A stretch of 64,000 nt of DNA from Lycocorax pyrrhopterus obiensis (taxonomy: Eukaryota; Chordata; Aves; Passeriformes; Paradisaeidae). A program made the position numbers and the translations under genes. Positions 13,233 to 26,060 of this stretch are shown here, in pieces. Position 1 is the first letter of the stretch, and each line of letters begins with the position of its first letter. The notes under the pieces were generated by a model, which had not been told where the DNA came from, did not search any database, and saw only the letters and a program-made list of their open reading frames with translations. The stretch is from assembly GCA_014706295.1 (NCBI GenBank), contig JACSVZ010000002.1, forward strand, positions 53,788,432 through 53,852,431, read 5' to 3'.

Positions 13233-13277
13233 TTGACTGTAAAGGAAGAGCAGCCAGATTGACTGTAAAGGAAGAGC
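13233..13277 (+). repeat. 19-bp direct repeat, two copies 26 bases apart
   Basis: TTGACTGTAAAGGAAGAGC occurs at 13233-13251 and again, identical, at 13259-13277. The 7 bases between them differ from what follows the second copy. Perfect identity in otherwise unique DNA points to a recent local duplication. Confidence 0.95.
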
Positions 13278-13594
13278 TGAGGATTGAGAAAGAAGGTTGC
13301 AGTTCAGCCCCTGACCAGGACCCTACACACCAGTTCCCAGTGCAGACAGGAGCACAGCTGCATGGCTTGAGTGTGCAAGCAGCGAAATGCACAGACAGGA
13401 CACAATGCATGCACAGAAAGGGACCCAAGGTCTGCTGTCTGCCACATACCCTATGAATTGCTGGTAGAAGGTGACTGATTTTCACAGACTCATACTAATG
13501 TATACTAAAACTGTTCAGAGACTCATGCTAGCACATACCACAGCTAATGCTGACTTCATTAAAGCTCTCTGGTCAATGAAAGCAATTGTGTGTT

Positions 13595-13735
13595 GTCTAG
13601 TGGTTGGACGGGAAGGCAGGAAAGGATTTGATTCAGTGCTAGCTGTGCTACTGACTCATGGTTTACCCTTCAAGTAAGTCATTTGACCTTTTTGAAGTTC
13701 AGTCAATCTGGCTGAAAAAGTGTGCAGGAAGAAGG
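13595..13735 (+). repeat. MIR SINE
   Basis: The segment follows the MIR consensus in sense orientation: TCTAGTGGTTGGA (tRNA-derived head), then GCTGTGCTACTGACTCATGG, then AAGTAAGTCATTTGACCTTT and TTGAAGTTCAGTC in place of the usual cytosine-rich end. MIR is an ancient tRNA-derived SINE with an L2 tail, inactive since before the bird radiation. The copy is diverged and its edges are approximate. Confidence 0.75.
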
Positions 13736-16220
13736 GAAAAGGACTGTTCTTACTGAAAACCACAGACAGAATCTGAAATGAGTTTTCTTAGGGCAAAAAG
13801 TAAGACACAATATCAGAATGAGAGTCAGGATCAGAACCTCCCTGGCCTTTTCCACTCAGGACGTCTGGTAGTATCATCATTATCACAGCAGAAAATAATT
13901 TACTTCAAGTATTATTTCTAGTTCAGAAACCAAAAGGAAATATTTGGTGCCTGTGCCAGGTACACTCAGCTCCTGAATAGATTGAAGAACTATCTAAATG
14001 GATTTAATAACTTTTGAATTTTCTACATGGATCACATTTAAAGGGTATAAATAACCAGAGCAAAAACTGGAACAGAGATGGATTTATATTACTAATATTT
14101 TAGAAAATTTTTTCTGATGGGAAAATGGAAAAAAGTAGGGACTTAAAAATACCTTTTTTTCCCTGTGTTATGCTTTCTGTCAGATTTTGTACTATAGAGA
14201 CCTAAAGAACATTTTTTTGGCAAAATACCAAGCTAAATACAAAGTGGTGTAAGTTCCTAATAATGGAAAGAAAGTTGTGGTGGGAAAGTGTCTAGAGCAG
14301 ATTTTGTAGACAGAAGGTCCCCGAATTGGCTGCAGAAACAATTCCTTTTTCAGAATGTCTTCCTCATTTTGAAAATATAAATAGCCCTAATTAAAAGCCC
14401 CAACCTTTTAGTATGAGTAGGAAGTGGAGTTGTAAAAGATTGATTTTGTCCAGTACTGCTATAAAGTGGTGAAAACAATAATGACCTGTAAGGGAAACTG
14501 AAATTCAATGGGGGCTGAATTTGTGGTTCTGGATATTTTGAAAATACCTCTGGTTTTGTGAGAAACCTCTACTAGACCTATGAAATCAGAGCCTTTCTGG
14601 ATTTCAGGAACATTTGAACTAGAGTGAAAGGCCCTGACTCTGACAAACTGCTCATGCTGAGAATAGCACTCCAAATATACAGCACCATGATGCACTTCTG
14701 TGCAGGGGTCTTAGGGGGATAATTGAATCAAAACCCACAAGCACTCCATAATGAGGGAATCATATGCAAAATGCCAAAGGTGAGTGGGGCCATTGGATTC
14801 AGGCACCGTGAATTTTCAGTGGAAACTGAGTCTGCTTCAAATTTGATCAGGTGAAATATTGAGACCTGATGATAGAAATATCAGTAGAAGTGTGACTTTA
14901 GTATTGCAGCTTCCATGTTGCTGACTTGTCAGTCATTTATCAAGTGGTCTAAGAGAGACCTGCCTTATGAAAAAATGGTTATATATTTTCACAAATCCAA
15001 ACTTCCTATTTAGGTCTTCTGAACTTCTTTTCAGAAATCTCAGGAAGTATCTTGCTCTTTCTTGGTCTAGATACGAGGATTATCAGAGCTTTTACGTTAA
15101 TAAGACCCAGTAACTATGACAGCATTACACAATAGGCGTCATTAGTGGGGAGAAGCTGGAACGCGGAGATGGATTTTATCCGTCAGAAGTTTTATTGTTG
15201 TAAAATGTGATACAGATAGGAATATTTTTATGAGTCCCAGGGATACCACTTCTCCATCAGCATCATGAGAAGAAAAGAAGACTTTCAACTTTATTTTCAA
15301 TTAGGTGGTAAAACATGACAAAGAAGCTCTTTGTGGGCTCCTGTGTATTAATCACCATCACTGAACTGCCATGTTAAAAGACACAGAGGACATAACGGAC
15401 AATAGAGGTCTGGCAAGATTTCAAAGCAAACAAATTTGAACTGAAACCTTAGACTTCTTTGAACTCAGACCTGACCTTGTCCTAAGCTGCATTTACATCC
15501 AGAAATTATTCTTTTGGCTTATACACAAAAAGTCAAAGCTGTAGCTCTAGACATGGAACACTGTGAACTCTGATGCTCTGAAACAGTGATACGCACATCT
15601 GTATCACCTGGAAAGTTAAAATATTTTCATGTAGAGTTTGATAGTTGTCAGCATTGTAGGCATGTCTCATCTGTTAGAGTTCTGAATAATTTGAAAAGGT
15701 TTGCTCTCAATCTGTGCAGACACTTCATTTTTAAAATTCCCCTCTGTTACTTCTTGTGTGTAGGAGACAATAATTTCCCAAATGGCTATTTTTTTCTCAT
15801 ATGATGCAATCTGGAGGGGAATATTGTCTCTTTCTCACATGCTTTTACTTCGCTAATAAATAATTTCGTACATTCAGATCATAGTGATATAGTAACTTCA
15901 AAAAATTAACAATTTGGTCATAAAGTACAAGTGAAACATGACCACAGTACAGGAAAAACATTCCTGAAGCAACCCCAAGACTTATTATTTCTTTCAAGCA
16001 CACTTTTACAGCAATATTGCATAAATTACCTTACATTGCAACAAACAAGAGCAATTGAGCCAAGCCCAAAGGAGATATGCAACAAACAACTTTTTGCCAT
16101 GTGTTGAGTTGGTCAAATGCAAGCCAGCTGCATGCTAGAAGCAATGGATGCATGGCAATTATGTGTGAGCTAAGTACGTCCAGAATTCTTTAGACCAAAC
16201 CAGCTTTAGAATTTAGACAT
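13736..16220. other. no gene seen
   Basis: AT-rich DNA with short random ORFs on both strands. No recognised repeat or RNA gene. Confidence 0.6.
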
Positions 16221-16681
<461 letters not shown>

Positions 16682-19600
16682 CAGGCAGGCAAAGGTTTAA
16701 TAAACAGTTGAAACTCTCCTGCAAAATAAGTTTCTGCCGTTGTCCCTATCTTAGTAAAAAACCCTCTTCTTCACCTCAAATGTCACTGTCCTGGGCTACA
16801 AGTTATTACTCTGATTTCTATATAATCAGAGACTGGCATTTTGTCATAAATTGCATCAACAAAAAAGTACCCAACCTTTAAAATTGTGCCTCATCTCTGC
16901 TCCTAGAAATGAAACTATCCTCTACCATCCCACCATTCTCAGTCTTTCCTCAAACTGGAGAAACACTCTCCAAATATATCACTTTAGCCAAAAAGAGCAA
17001 TCAGATTAAATCCTGATATTGGACAGAAGTAATTTTCTGCATGACCTTGAGGGCAAGGCATGGCCTGAATAGAAAGGGGAGATTCCTGATTTTCTACACA
17101 ACTTGGTAACTATACTTGGAAGGTCCCAAGAAGTCAGACTGGGAAGTTGGGTTGCTTCTAGTCACAATATAACTACAGTGGTATTTTTAGTGACTTATTT
17201 ATTTCTCCAAAATCCCCCTAAAGAATAAATACCAGAAAACCCTACTGGACCTCTACAGGTAAACAGAGAAGAGACAATTTCTAGTAAGGTTTAAGAAAAT
17301 TTGCCTGAAACAGCTGTTCAGCTGGCACATCCAGCTGGCAGAATGGTACAGCATAAGCTATCGGTACTGATGTGGGTTAGTCTCACTTATTAATAATCTC
17401 AGATCTGTGCCAATAAAAGATTTATCATGCAATGCTATGTCTTGTCCCCCTTCAACTCTGACCAAACAAAGTGAAATCAAAACTAATCAGTAAATAACTT
17501 TAACCTCAGTAGGGTTTCTCATTAATTCGTGGTTTCTCATTTCCCACAACTCCATCACTGCATAAAACTTCCCTTTTTACAGACGGTTCACTGTTTACAT
17601 GATAAACATACTCCCTGCATTACCCTTCTGGACTTGAATAGCTCAAGCGTGAGAGCTTCACTACATCCCACTTCCTTACCAGCCCCTTGAAAGCTCCTTG
17701 ATGACAGTGCTTGGTGACCACAATAGGCAGTGAGTACTAATATTGCAGTACAGAGAATTTCCCCCCACCAATGAAGCCTAGCATTCAGTTTCTCCAGCTG
17801 TTCTTCTCATTCCTGGAAACCTGCTGGAAAAAGCCACTGTGGAGGTAAACGACTATCTTGGCACAGAGGCATCACCCACATCTCAAAAGAACTGACTAAA
17901 GAGGATGGGTCTCTTGCCCTGAGACTGGCATTGCTGGGATAGAAAAATGCTTTAAAGTGTGTGTGTGTTATCTGGAATCTCACCAAAGGGAAAGACATTC
18001 CTCTGAGGGTTTAACTGGGACAATTGACTCCCCTCGAGCTGCTGGCATGGAGGATGTGCCTGCAAGAAAAGGCTTCATGCCAATGCTCACCCTTGCCTTG
18101 CCATCTCTGATTTCCTGTGCCATTCTGGATACACAAAATGATAGTTTAAATCTGATAGGCACAGCCCTTCCCCAAGCGGCAGCCTGCATCCCAAAGCACA
18201 GCAAGGAACCCAATCTACTTATTTCTCCCACCGGCACAGGGGTGTCAGCGAGTGTCAACAGAGGGTGTATATTTCTGACTCTTTTTCTTTCCTTCTTAAC
18301 TAAGTAAAACATTTCAGGCAATAGTCTCAGAAATCAGACTTCAACACTTACCTGCTGTAAGATACATCACTTAGGTGATTTTGTTAGCTGTGGAAAAATA
18401 CACTTCACCAAGTCGGCTTTTCTATGAGGACTTGCTAAAGATAAACTCTACTGAGGTATGTATGAGCACCAGGAATGGCTCTATCCCACCAGTCCTACCT
18501 ATCCAATAAACCTCATCAGATCATAGGTCTTTTAGCAATGTCCTTCCAAATTTAATTCTGGGAATCAATTGACAAGAGCTATGAGAAAAACATCAGAATC
18601 TACCAGTGACTACGATTATACTTATCATTTTACTCCAGCACAGGATTCGCTGTCTACAAAATCAGAGGGTTTATACCGTATACACAATTTACCAAGTTAA
18701 TTTTTATGTTCCTCCCGATTAATTAACAAAACAGTAAGAGCCAGGACCCAGCCTCAGATCCAGGGACACCATCTGTCACAACCTGGCTCCGTCCCATTGT
18801 GTAAGGTCACCAGTCTGCTGTGAGTGGGCTCAATCCATGGGGTCCCACCTGCTTCAAATCCAGACATTTCTGAGGAAAATGCCCTCCCCTTGTACTCCCT
18901 GGGGCCCCAGAGCTTCTACAACTCCTTTCCAGGGAGGTGAAACCCCAGGACAGCCAGTCCACTCTGTGTTGCCCCAGGCTCACGCACACTTCTTGGAAAC
19001 TGATCTGGGGCTTCAGGGGAGCATTTCCACACTTCCAGTCTAACCTCCCCACCAGGACATGATGCGAAAGCAAGGATCAAAGTTAAAGCAGAAGAATGTC
19101 TGAACCACAGACATGGTACTCTTAAAAGGGTTTGAAAATAATAGACTTCTGAAAAAGGGCAAAGTCTGGCTTAGTCAACCCTTCTTGTGAATGCAAGAGC
19201 TGAGATGAGCCCATCCTTGTTTTCCATACACTCTCACACAAGACTTACCCATGTTCACCTGCTGTCTGCTGCAGCGTCCCTACCAGGAACCCTTGGCTCT
19301 TTTGTCTCTACTCTTCTGTGTTAAAAACGAAAAAGTCCCTTGCAAAGGCCAGTACCTAGAATACGATTAGCATACTTAGCCCCAATTTTGCATCACAATG
19401 GCTTCTTACAGGTACTGTCAAGAAAGGCCACCAAGCATATTTCTGAGGCAGAGACAACCCAGCAAGCTGCCTACATGATGTTTAAATGTGTGTCCAGGAA
19501 GACACAAAATAAAGTCATTCTATCTGACCCAAATACACTCTTAGTGCTCTAGGAGAAGGATCGCTGTGAGGCACTGCCACGAGGTGCAGTGTCACAGAGT

Positions 19601-20396
19601 AGGGGTCACTGAATATAAGGAACCCAAGCTGTACAGCAATGTGCTCACAACCCAGGGATCAAAGATTGGCAGGGCAGAGCCCCAGCATTACAGAGCTGAA
19701 AGCAAGATCTCACTTTGATTTGGCTGTATTGAAAGTTTCAGTCACGGGCTACAAATACTACAAGGGCATGCCTACAGATAAATGTATTTTCTGGATTGCA
19801 CTCAGGGTACTTATTACTTTGTAAGATCAGCGTGCAGATCTTCATGCTGGTTTTGACATCTGAATTTTTGCATTTATTTCTGAAACCAGTTAACTGCCTG
19901 GAAGTGTTCTAGGCAAAAAACAATGAAATTAACAAGAGACTTGAAAGACTGTTCTGTGATGAGAAATTAAAAGCAAGTGTCTCACCTACCTAGAGAAAAA
20001 TAAATACTTTAGAGGAAAGCAATTGCCTGCCTTTTAAGCTGTGTTGAATTTAAACATACATCTGAAATGCATGTATTACATAAATGAGAATGATGCTTAA
20101 ATGGACATTATGAATACTGCACAATAAAAACTGTATTTTAATGAGGTTTTTTACTATATCAAGCAAAATGCATGGCCCTTATGTGCAATCACCTAAACAG
20201 TAATTATGGATGTACATGTATGTGTACTGGCACAGGTGCACGCGTGCATTTTTAGTAACAAATTTGAAAAGTGAGAATAATAAATATGAAAGGGGACATT
20301 TACAATGGATCAAGGAATAGCAAGGAGTAGTGGAGAAAAACCTTCCTCAAAGTTAAGAAAAGGCATGCTTACCAATGTATGTTAAACTGACAGATT
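16682..20396. other. no gene seen; includes GC-richer segment at 18.74-19.06 kb
   Basis: No supported gene. The segment at about 18740-19060 is noticeably richer in G+C than its neighbours and has overlapping 68- and 88-codon ORFs on opposite strands, neither with a recognisable motif. It may be an old insertion or an unrecognised exon. The rest is AT-rich unique sequence. Confidence 0.55.
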
Positions 20397-20495
20397 TCAC
20401 AGAATATTCTGAGTTGGAATTGACCCACAAGGTTCATCGAGTCCAACTCTTAAAGTCATTCTCTAGGGGGATTGAACCCAAGACCTTGGTGTTAC
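20397..20495 (-). mobile_element. tRNA-Ile/CR1-tailed SINE fragment (TguSINE1-like)
   Basis: Read on the minus strand, the segment starts with AACACCAAGGTCTTGGGTTC and then AATCCCC, which matches the 3' half (anticodon stem side, T arm and B box) of tRNA-Ile. It then passes into GAGTTGGACTCGATGA and a CR1-type end, TATTCTGTGA. That layout is known from TguSINE1, a passerine SINE that uses CR1 machinery through its shared tail. The 5' half of the tRNA part, including the A box, is missing, so this copy is 5' truncated. No target duplication is clear. A plain CR1 fragment next to a chance tRNA-like stretch is the alternative. Confidence 0.6.
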
Positions 20496-20609
20496 TGTGA
20501 AATTAAAGATGGAAGATACAAATATAGCTAGAGAAGCTGTATATTGTTTTGCCTGCCTTTACATAAAAGCAAATAAAGGTATAAAACAGATTAAAAGTAA
20601 TTGGGGAAT

Positions 20610-20850
20610 TCAGGTGCCTCCACTCCGGAGTACCAAGTTTTACTCACTGTAACAGTACCTGGAATGCTGAAAGTGACTTTCTTAGCATTAAAAATAGGCC
20701 CTATTCAGTGTCTCAAGTTCAGCACCCCAAGGACACAGTTGGAAAAGTTAGACGAAGGACCAGATGTGTGAATTATCTAATTTCCATTGATATAAATAGG
20801 AGTAAAGTGCCTAAAGAAGGAATCATGTGCCTCTTTGCTACAACCTAGTG
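20610..20850. repeat. ancient amniote interspersed repeat (degraded)
   Basis: Phrases such as GGAATTCAGGTGCCT, ATTTCCATTGATATAAATAGG and AGTAAAGTGCCTAAAG match the style of an old repeat in which 'tccattgacttcaatggg' and 'aggtgcctaa' recur. Strongly diverged; borders are approximate. Confidence 0.45.
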
Positions 20851-23124
20851 TTTTAATGGATTCAACAGAGACATAAAACTTGCACCAAAGATTAAGAGCT
20901 TACAGAAATTTTCAATCAAAATCTCCAAGAGCCAATGAATAAATAAAAGCCTCTACTGTCATTCAGCATGACACTTCTTTTTACATCAGTATAACACTTT
21001 TATGCTTTCCAAAGGTGGCTTCAGCTATACAACATTTCTTTCATCTGCTATTTAGGGGAGAGATGTGTGTGCAGTGTCATGTTTTAATTTAGGCAAGGTT
21101 TGGGAGTATGCTGACAGTCACAGTATGGTGGGGGGAAAGAGCTGAAGAGAAAATGTCCATGTGGATCATTGCTTGATTTAGACAGGATTTGCTTTCAAGG
21201 CCAGAATGAACTTGGATCAAAATGTAGACTGTTCTTCAGCAGCCCACCATGGATTTGAATATATGTCTTGTTGGGATTTTTCCCCTCTGCTGTCAGTCCA
21301 GACGGTCACTTGGACAACTTCTTTCTATGCTCAGGATTACCAATCTTTTTGCATTGCCTTCAAGGACATAAGGAAAAATTCTCATGGGTTTTGAAGGCTG
21401 AAATGAAGCAGAAACCTATTCCTGCTGGCTGCAATGCAAGTACATAGAGATGGCCCAAACAAAGCACAAGCCGTGCTTTTTTTTCCTTTGTGACCTTACA
21501 ATTTGAGAAACCTGGACAGTCTTGCAGGTCATTAGTTTGGCAGTCCCTCTGCTTCAACAACAGAAGTAGAGGGAGATATGACTCATTTCCCAACCACCAC
21601 TACCTCTGACAGTTGAAGACAAATTACTGCCCCGTTTCTGAGCCAGCAAGATACTTGTCTCTAAGCTCCAATATGCCAGGCTTGTGGAGAAAAGGTCCTC
21701 AGTCCTCAGTCCTTGCAACAGCCATGCTCTTTTCCCTCAAGATTTTCCATCATAAAGTAAGGTGGAACAAATATCTAATTCTAAATTTATCAGGAATCTA
21801 TAGTTTTCTAGCGGCTAGGGGGAAAGAAGGGAAAGCCTCTATGTATACAAACAGCCATTGCATTTGAATTTCCCCTTCTTTTTTCTTTCTTTTTTTTTTT
21901 TTTTCCCAGGCAGAAGCATGTTTCTTATTTATCTGAAAACATCCTGTTCGGATTTAAGATTTTCTGTGGTTAGTTGCTGTTCATTATTATCTGTTCTCAA
22001 ACCGGTCAGGAAGGGAACCATTTCTGATGGGTGACCAACAGGGAAAATAAAGCAAATGAGGAGAGAAGATGTATGGGGAATCCTTGCATGGTGTGGTTGA
22101 TGTTATGATCTGTATTTGAAATGGGATAGGATATGGAAGGTCTACCAGCACTTTTGAGAAAGTCAGCTGAATAGCAGGACGTCTGCTGGGCAAATACATC
22201 CATGTGTCCTTTTTTGGACTGTTACTCATTACTGCACAGTTTAAAATGTGTGCATCATGAAATAATCTGGGTAAACTTATGGTCTGGCTGTTATACATGG
22301 TCTGCCTTGTGCCTTTCCTTGAATCAATCATATAGATTTTAATCATACATATATCATAACAGCAATTATTTTACTCCTCCTTTGGAAAGTATTTCTACAT
22401 ATGCATTTCAAGTGATCTTCAACATTTAGTTTAGCAAAATGTTCTTAATTCAACATCTGAAGTTCAAGTTTCTTAACGTTTGCAAAAAGCTCTTTGTAAA
22501 TACTATCTAGAAACTTTTCCTAAGTTAGTGGAAGCAACAGGATATGCAGAATACTCTGTTTTTTGTTTCTGCTTCAGTACTGGTCACTTTTTGCTCTACA
22601 GCATACGTAGAGCCCCTTTAGCTTGGCAGGGCTCACTGTGCATTGTAGAGCATTACTGAAGAAGTATGCTGAAAGAGTTACATTGCATTGCCTTTCAGTT
22701 TTTGTATGTATAAATCAACCTTAGATCATAAAACACAACCTGTAATAACAATCACAAATATTTAATAAATTTCTAACTAGTTTTAAAACCTGTTCAAATA
22801 CTTTGTACCACCCACAAAAACATTTGTAATAAATTGCAAAGCAATAAAAATCACATAACACATAATTACTGGCATTATTGTATACTTCACTTTTTTTTTT
22901 TTTTTTTAGGAGGAGGAGCTGGGTAAAGAGAGGAAGAGGCTGGGTTTAAGGAAAAAAGGAAACTTTTCAATTGTATTTCCTGAGCTAATTCATTATATGA
23001 ATTTTTAAATAATAAATTTTAAGCAGTGCTAGACACAGAAAAGGGCTTTTTCAAACAGCTCTGCTTCTGAATGCATCATTACTGATCAGTAGGATTCTCT
23101 TAAGAGGGGATTTACAGTAAAAGA
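20851..23124. other. no gene seen
   Basis: AT-rich. T-rich runs at about 21885-21905 and 22892-22910 are each followed by AG and so look like splice acceptors, but no exon-like open segment with a matching donor follows that I could support. Confidence 0.6.
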
Positions 23125-23200
23125 ACCAAAACCTATTTCCATTGAAATTAGTGGCAAACTCCCACTGACTTCAACAGAGGACTGACCTGGCAGACTTTCT
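23125..23200. repeat. ancient amniote repeat fragment
   Basis: TTTCCATTGAAATTAGTGG and then CAAACTCCCACTGACTTCAA are diverged forms of the 'caatgggag...cccattgacttcaatgg' inverted phrase common to bird, turtle and crocodile repeats. Short fragment only. Confidence 0.55.
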
Positions 23201-24285
23201 AGATCCACGAATGGAAACATTAGGAAAAGTGGTAGGGTTTTTTCCTAATAAATCTGCAAGGATTCGTTCAATTCTATTTCCACAGCTTTCAGCACATTTT
23301 ATTATTCTCCTAGTTTGTGCACAGGAATGAAGCATAGATGTGTAAATGGCTTAAATACAAGCAAACAGTAAATGCATGTTTTTACATTCGCTCCAATGTA
23401 AGCTCCTGCTTTCTTATCTATAGCTTGTGGTGAATTTACAAGAGTTGTGTCTTAGTCTGTTTAAAAAAAAATAGTTTACTGGCCACTGTAAAGCTATTCT
23501 GTTGTCACTCAAAAACAGAAGAGGAAGCCAGTTCTATCAAGCAAGGAAGAGACCAGCAAGAGAACAGAACACCTGCTTTCAGGTGAAAATAACAGCTTTT
23601 GTGCTTAAAATAAGGACTGAGCTGAATGGAATGCAATGTTTGTGAAGAACCAGAAGTGACTCAGAAGCATGAATCCTTGTTGGGTTTTCTTTGGGTTTTT
23701 TGTTATGAAAATCTAGCAAGCCTAATTCCTACTGAAAGTTGCAGGAACTTAGGAACTTGCACATCTCCTGTAAAAAGACTCAAAGTTTTCTGAACACATT
23801 ACATGTGAGCATTTATACATTTAAAGTAAATTACCTATTCATTTTTTTTAAAAATTCAGCTATAAGCTTTACTTATGATTCTGGTTAATTCCTTGTCAAA
23901 ACCAGATTTATTCTTTAATAAATTCCCTGATAATTATTACTTACCAAACACACCACAAAACACTAATTTTGTTTCAAGAATCTCAATTAATTTGATCAAA
24001 GGTACAATATAGGGGTGATTCAAAACACTGTAAGGATTTACGCATGCACTGTTAGAGATGGTGCCTCTGGAACTGGATGCAATGGAATGGGAGCTGCAAT
24101 ACAGGGCTCAGTGCTTCTGGAAATGTTCTTACTGTCTCTAACCTGGGTTCTGTTTTGCCTAGGGTTTTCTGGGATTTAAGCAAACCAGAGTAGATCATGC
24201 TTAATTTTTTTAAGTATATATAAGGTGCTTTATATATCTATCTATGTCTCAGAGAGTCTGATGCTGGTCAAGCACCAGTATGCCA
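23201..24285. other. no gene seen
   Basis: AT-rich unique sequence up to the LTR target duplication. A short TATA-rich stretch lies at about 24215-24245. Confidence 0.6.
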
Positions 24286-24291
24286 CAACCT
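24286..24291. repeat. target-site duplication, left copy (CAACCT)
   Basis: CAACCT lies directly before the TG start of the LTR and is repeated directly after its CA end at 24665-24670. A 6-bp duplication is what class II (ERVK-like) integrases usually leave. Confidence 0.75.
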
Positions 24292-24493
24292 TGCTAGAGA
24301 GAGCATCCTGCAGAGAACAACTCTTCTAGGCATGAGGGCAAGCCCCCCTGGACAGAGGGTGATCCAGCAAGTGTAGTGATTTCTCAGCTACAAGTGATTT
24401 CAGCTCTTGTGATTCAGCTCTTTGCAAGATCACCCGAGGCAAACTCGGGGACAGAGAGACAGGAGGCCTGTATGGCAATTCCTCAGAGATAGC

Positions 24494-24499
24494 TTTAAT
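24494..24499 (-). terminator. LTR polyadenylation signal (ATTAAA)
   Basis: ATTAAA on the minus strand, about 65 bp after the TATA-like box of the LTR, the spacing expected for a short R region. Confidence 0.55.
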
Positions 24500-24563
24500 T
24501 GTCCAGCATTCCCTGCAAAAGGGGACCAGGGACAAACATGCCTCAGTTCAGGGCAGACTCAGG

Positions 24564-24574
24564 CCCTTTTTATG
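24564..24574 (-). promoter_or_regulatory. LTR TATA-like box
   Basis: CATAAAAAGGG on the minus strand in a GC-rich context; this is the likely U3 core promoter of the solo LTR. Confidence 0.55.
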
Positions 24575-24664
24575 GGGAAGGCAGGGGGTGGGGTAGAGAC
24601 CAATTAGCCAACTGGGTACAAGGTATCACCGTAGGGGAACACAGCATGCTGGGGTTGGTCACCA

Positions 24665-24670
24665 CAACCT
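24665..24670. repeat. target-site duplication, right copy (CAACCT)
   Basis: Identical to 24286-24291 and directly abutting the CA end of the LTR. Confidence 0.75.
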
Positions 24671-25944
24671 AGAAGTGAGTTGCTGGACAGAGCGTCCTTT
24701 TTTCCCTGAGGCCTCTCTCCTCCAAGGGAACACAGATGGCTCCTGTGCCAAGAGTTCACAGCCATCCGCATATCTATATATATACAGACATAAAAAAAAT
24801 TTAACTATCACAAAAAACTGGTCTCCACATACACACACACACACACAGAAATTTGAGATGTTTCTAAAGTATTGTCTTGCAAGATCTTGGTGCTGGGCTG
24901 GTTCTCTTACAAATGGGATTTGACAAGAAACTGCTGGAACTGTGAGAAGTGGGTAAAAATGATTTGCAGGCCCGGTCCCGAATATGCTTCTTGGCTCTAA
25001 ATTCACAAGTGGCGTTCAGCCCTTGGGATGTGGTGATACTACTGAGTGGAAGAGAAAAAGGCAGGAAGTAAGAGCAGGTACTGAACCCTGTCAAGAATGT
25101 CCTTGTCCCTAGCAGATATCCCAGTATCTCTGTGGCTCTCAGAAAGACTTCCACTCACTTTGGAGAGCAAACTGACAACTCATTTGAAGGGAAGCAAACT
25201 GTCTTTACTCCCCTAAAAACAGGATTAAAAAGAACTCAGCATGTGGAACTTTGCAGTTTCCTACCTCGTTCTTTTTCCCAACTAGAGTATTTTCATCTTT
25301 AAACCAAAGCTTTGAAAAAAAAAGTAAAGCATACACTTAAAAAAACATTTATTTCAATACTGCTGAAATGCTTTTCCTGTCTCTAATTTAAAGTCCTGCA
25401 GGTGAAAAATGCAAGAAAAACAATTTTGGGCATTTCCACAGGCAGTCACAAGATCAAGTAAGACAAATCGTGGATGAAGGGAGGAATGGCCTGTGCCAAC
25501 CGCAGCAGCTGAGTTTGAAAGTTACATTCTTCCACCAAGTACTTTTCCCATTGTTAACATGTGTACCAAGGCATTCGGGGATGATATGCATGCACCGCAC
25601 ACAGACAGTCACGGGATTAAGCAGAGCCACTCACAGAATAAATTAGCCTCAGTGTTAATCACACAAACCTAGCATGCAAAGAAATTATAAGTATTGGCCT
25701 CAGCATAAGGGTTACATTCATTTTCTAACAATAAAAATTGTATGCATACATGGGACATTACTTGTAGATCATTCTGGGGTTACCAATGAGCAAGCAGCGG
25801 GTTGACAGTGTGGTGAAACAAAGAGAAAACCCTCTGCTGAATGGTATTAATAAAAACATGGAACTAAATTTTTAACAGACTGAGACAGAGGAAGTAAACT
25901 GGAATTAAGTGTACACTTGAGATGCAAGATTAATGTTCCCAGAG
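24671..25944. other. no gene seen
   Basis: No supported gene. Contains the short AC array at 24831-24847 and a TATA-rich stretch at about 24770-24785. Confidence 0.6.
24831..24847 (+). repeat. (AC)n microsatellite
   Basis: About 8.5 uninterrupted AC units, preceded by CACAT. Short enough to be only weakly variable. Confidence 0.95.
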
Positions 25945-26060
25945 CAAAAACATTGAGTCCAAATGTCTAAGCTAGTGAAGGCATATTTAGACACCTAAAC
26001 AAAAATGGCCAGATCTGCAGTGTCACTGAGCACCTGCTGTTCCCAGTGAAATCAGTGGGT
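25945..26060. repeat. ancient amniote interspersed repeat (degraded)
   Basis: GACACCTAAAC, GGCCAGATCTGCAG, TCACTGAGCACCTGC and GTGAAATCAGTGGG follow the order of an old bird/turtle repeat in which 'gcacctaa', 'ctgagcacc' and 'gaagtcagtggg' recur. It is one of the clearer copies in the window. Confidence 0.55.

Larger units (their letters stand above)
24292..24664 (-). mobile_element. solo LTR of an endogenous retrovirus
   Basis: A 373-bp element starts with TG, ends with CA, and is flanked by the 6-bp direct repeat CAACCT. On the minus strand it has LTR order: U3 starting TGGTGACC, a TATA-like CATAAAAAGGG (24564-24574), an ATTAAA polyadenylation signal (24494-24499) about 65 bp downstream, then U5 ending CTAGCA. 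No gag, pol or env sequence is attached on either side, so the internal part was probably lost by recombination between two LTRs. It can act as a promoter, but nothing here shows that it does. The 69-codon minus ORF inside is not a gene. Family name not determined. Confidence 0.75.

Noticed and set aside
24326..24535. 69-codon ORF in the solo LTR
   Set aside because: It lies across LTR control sequence and has no retroviral protein similarity I can see.
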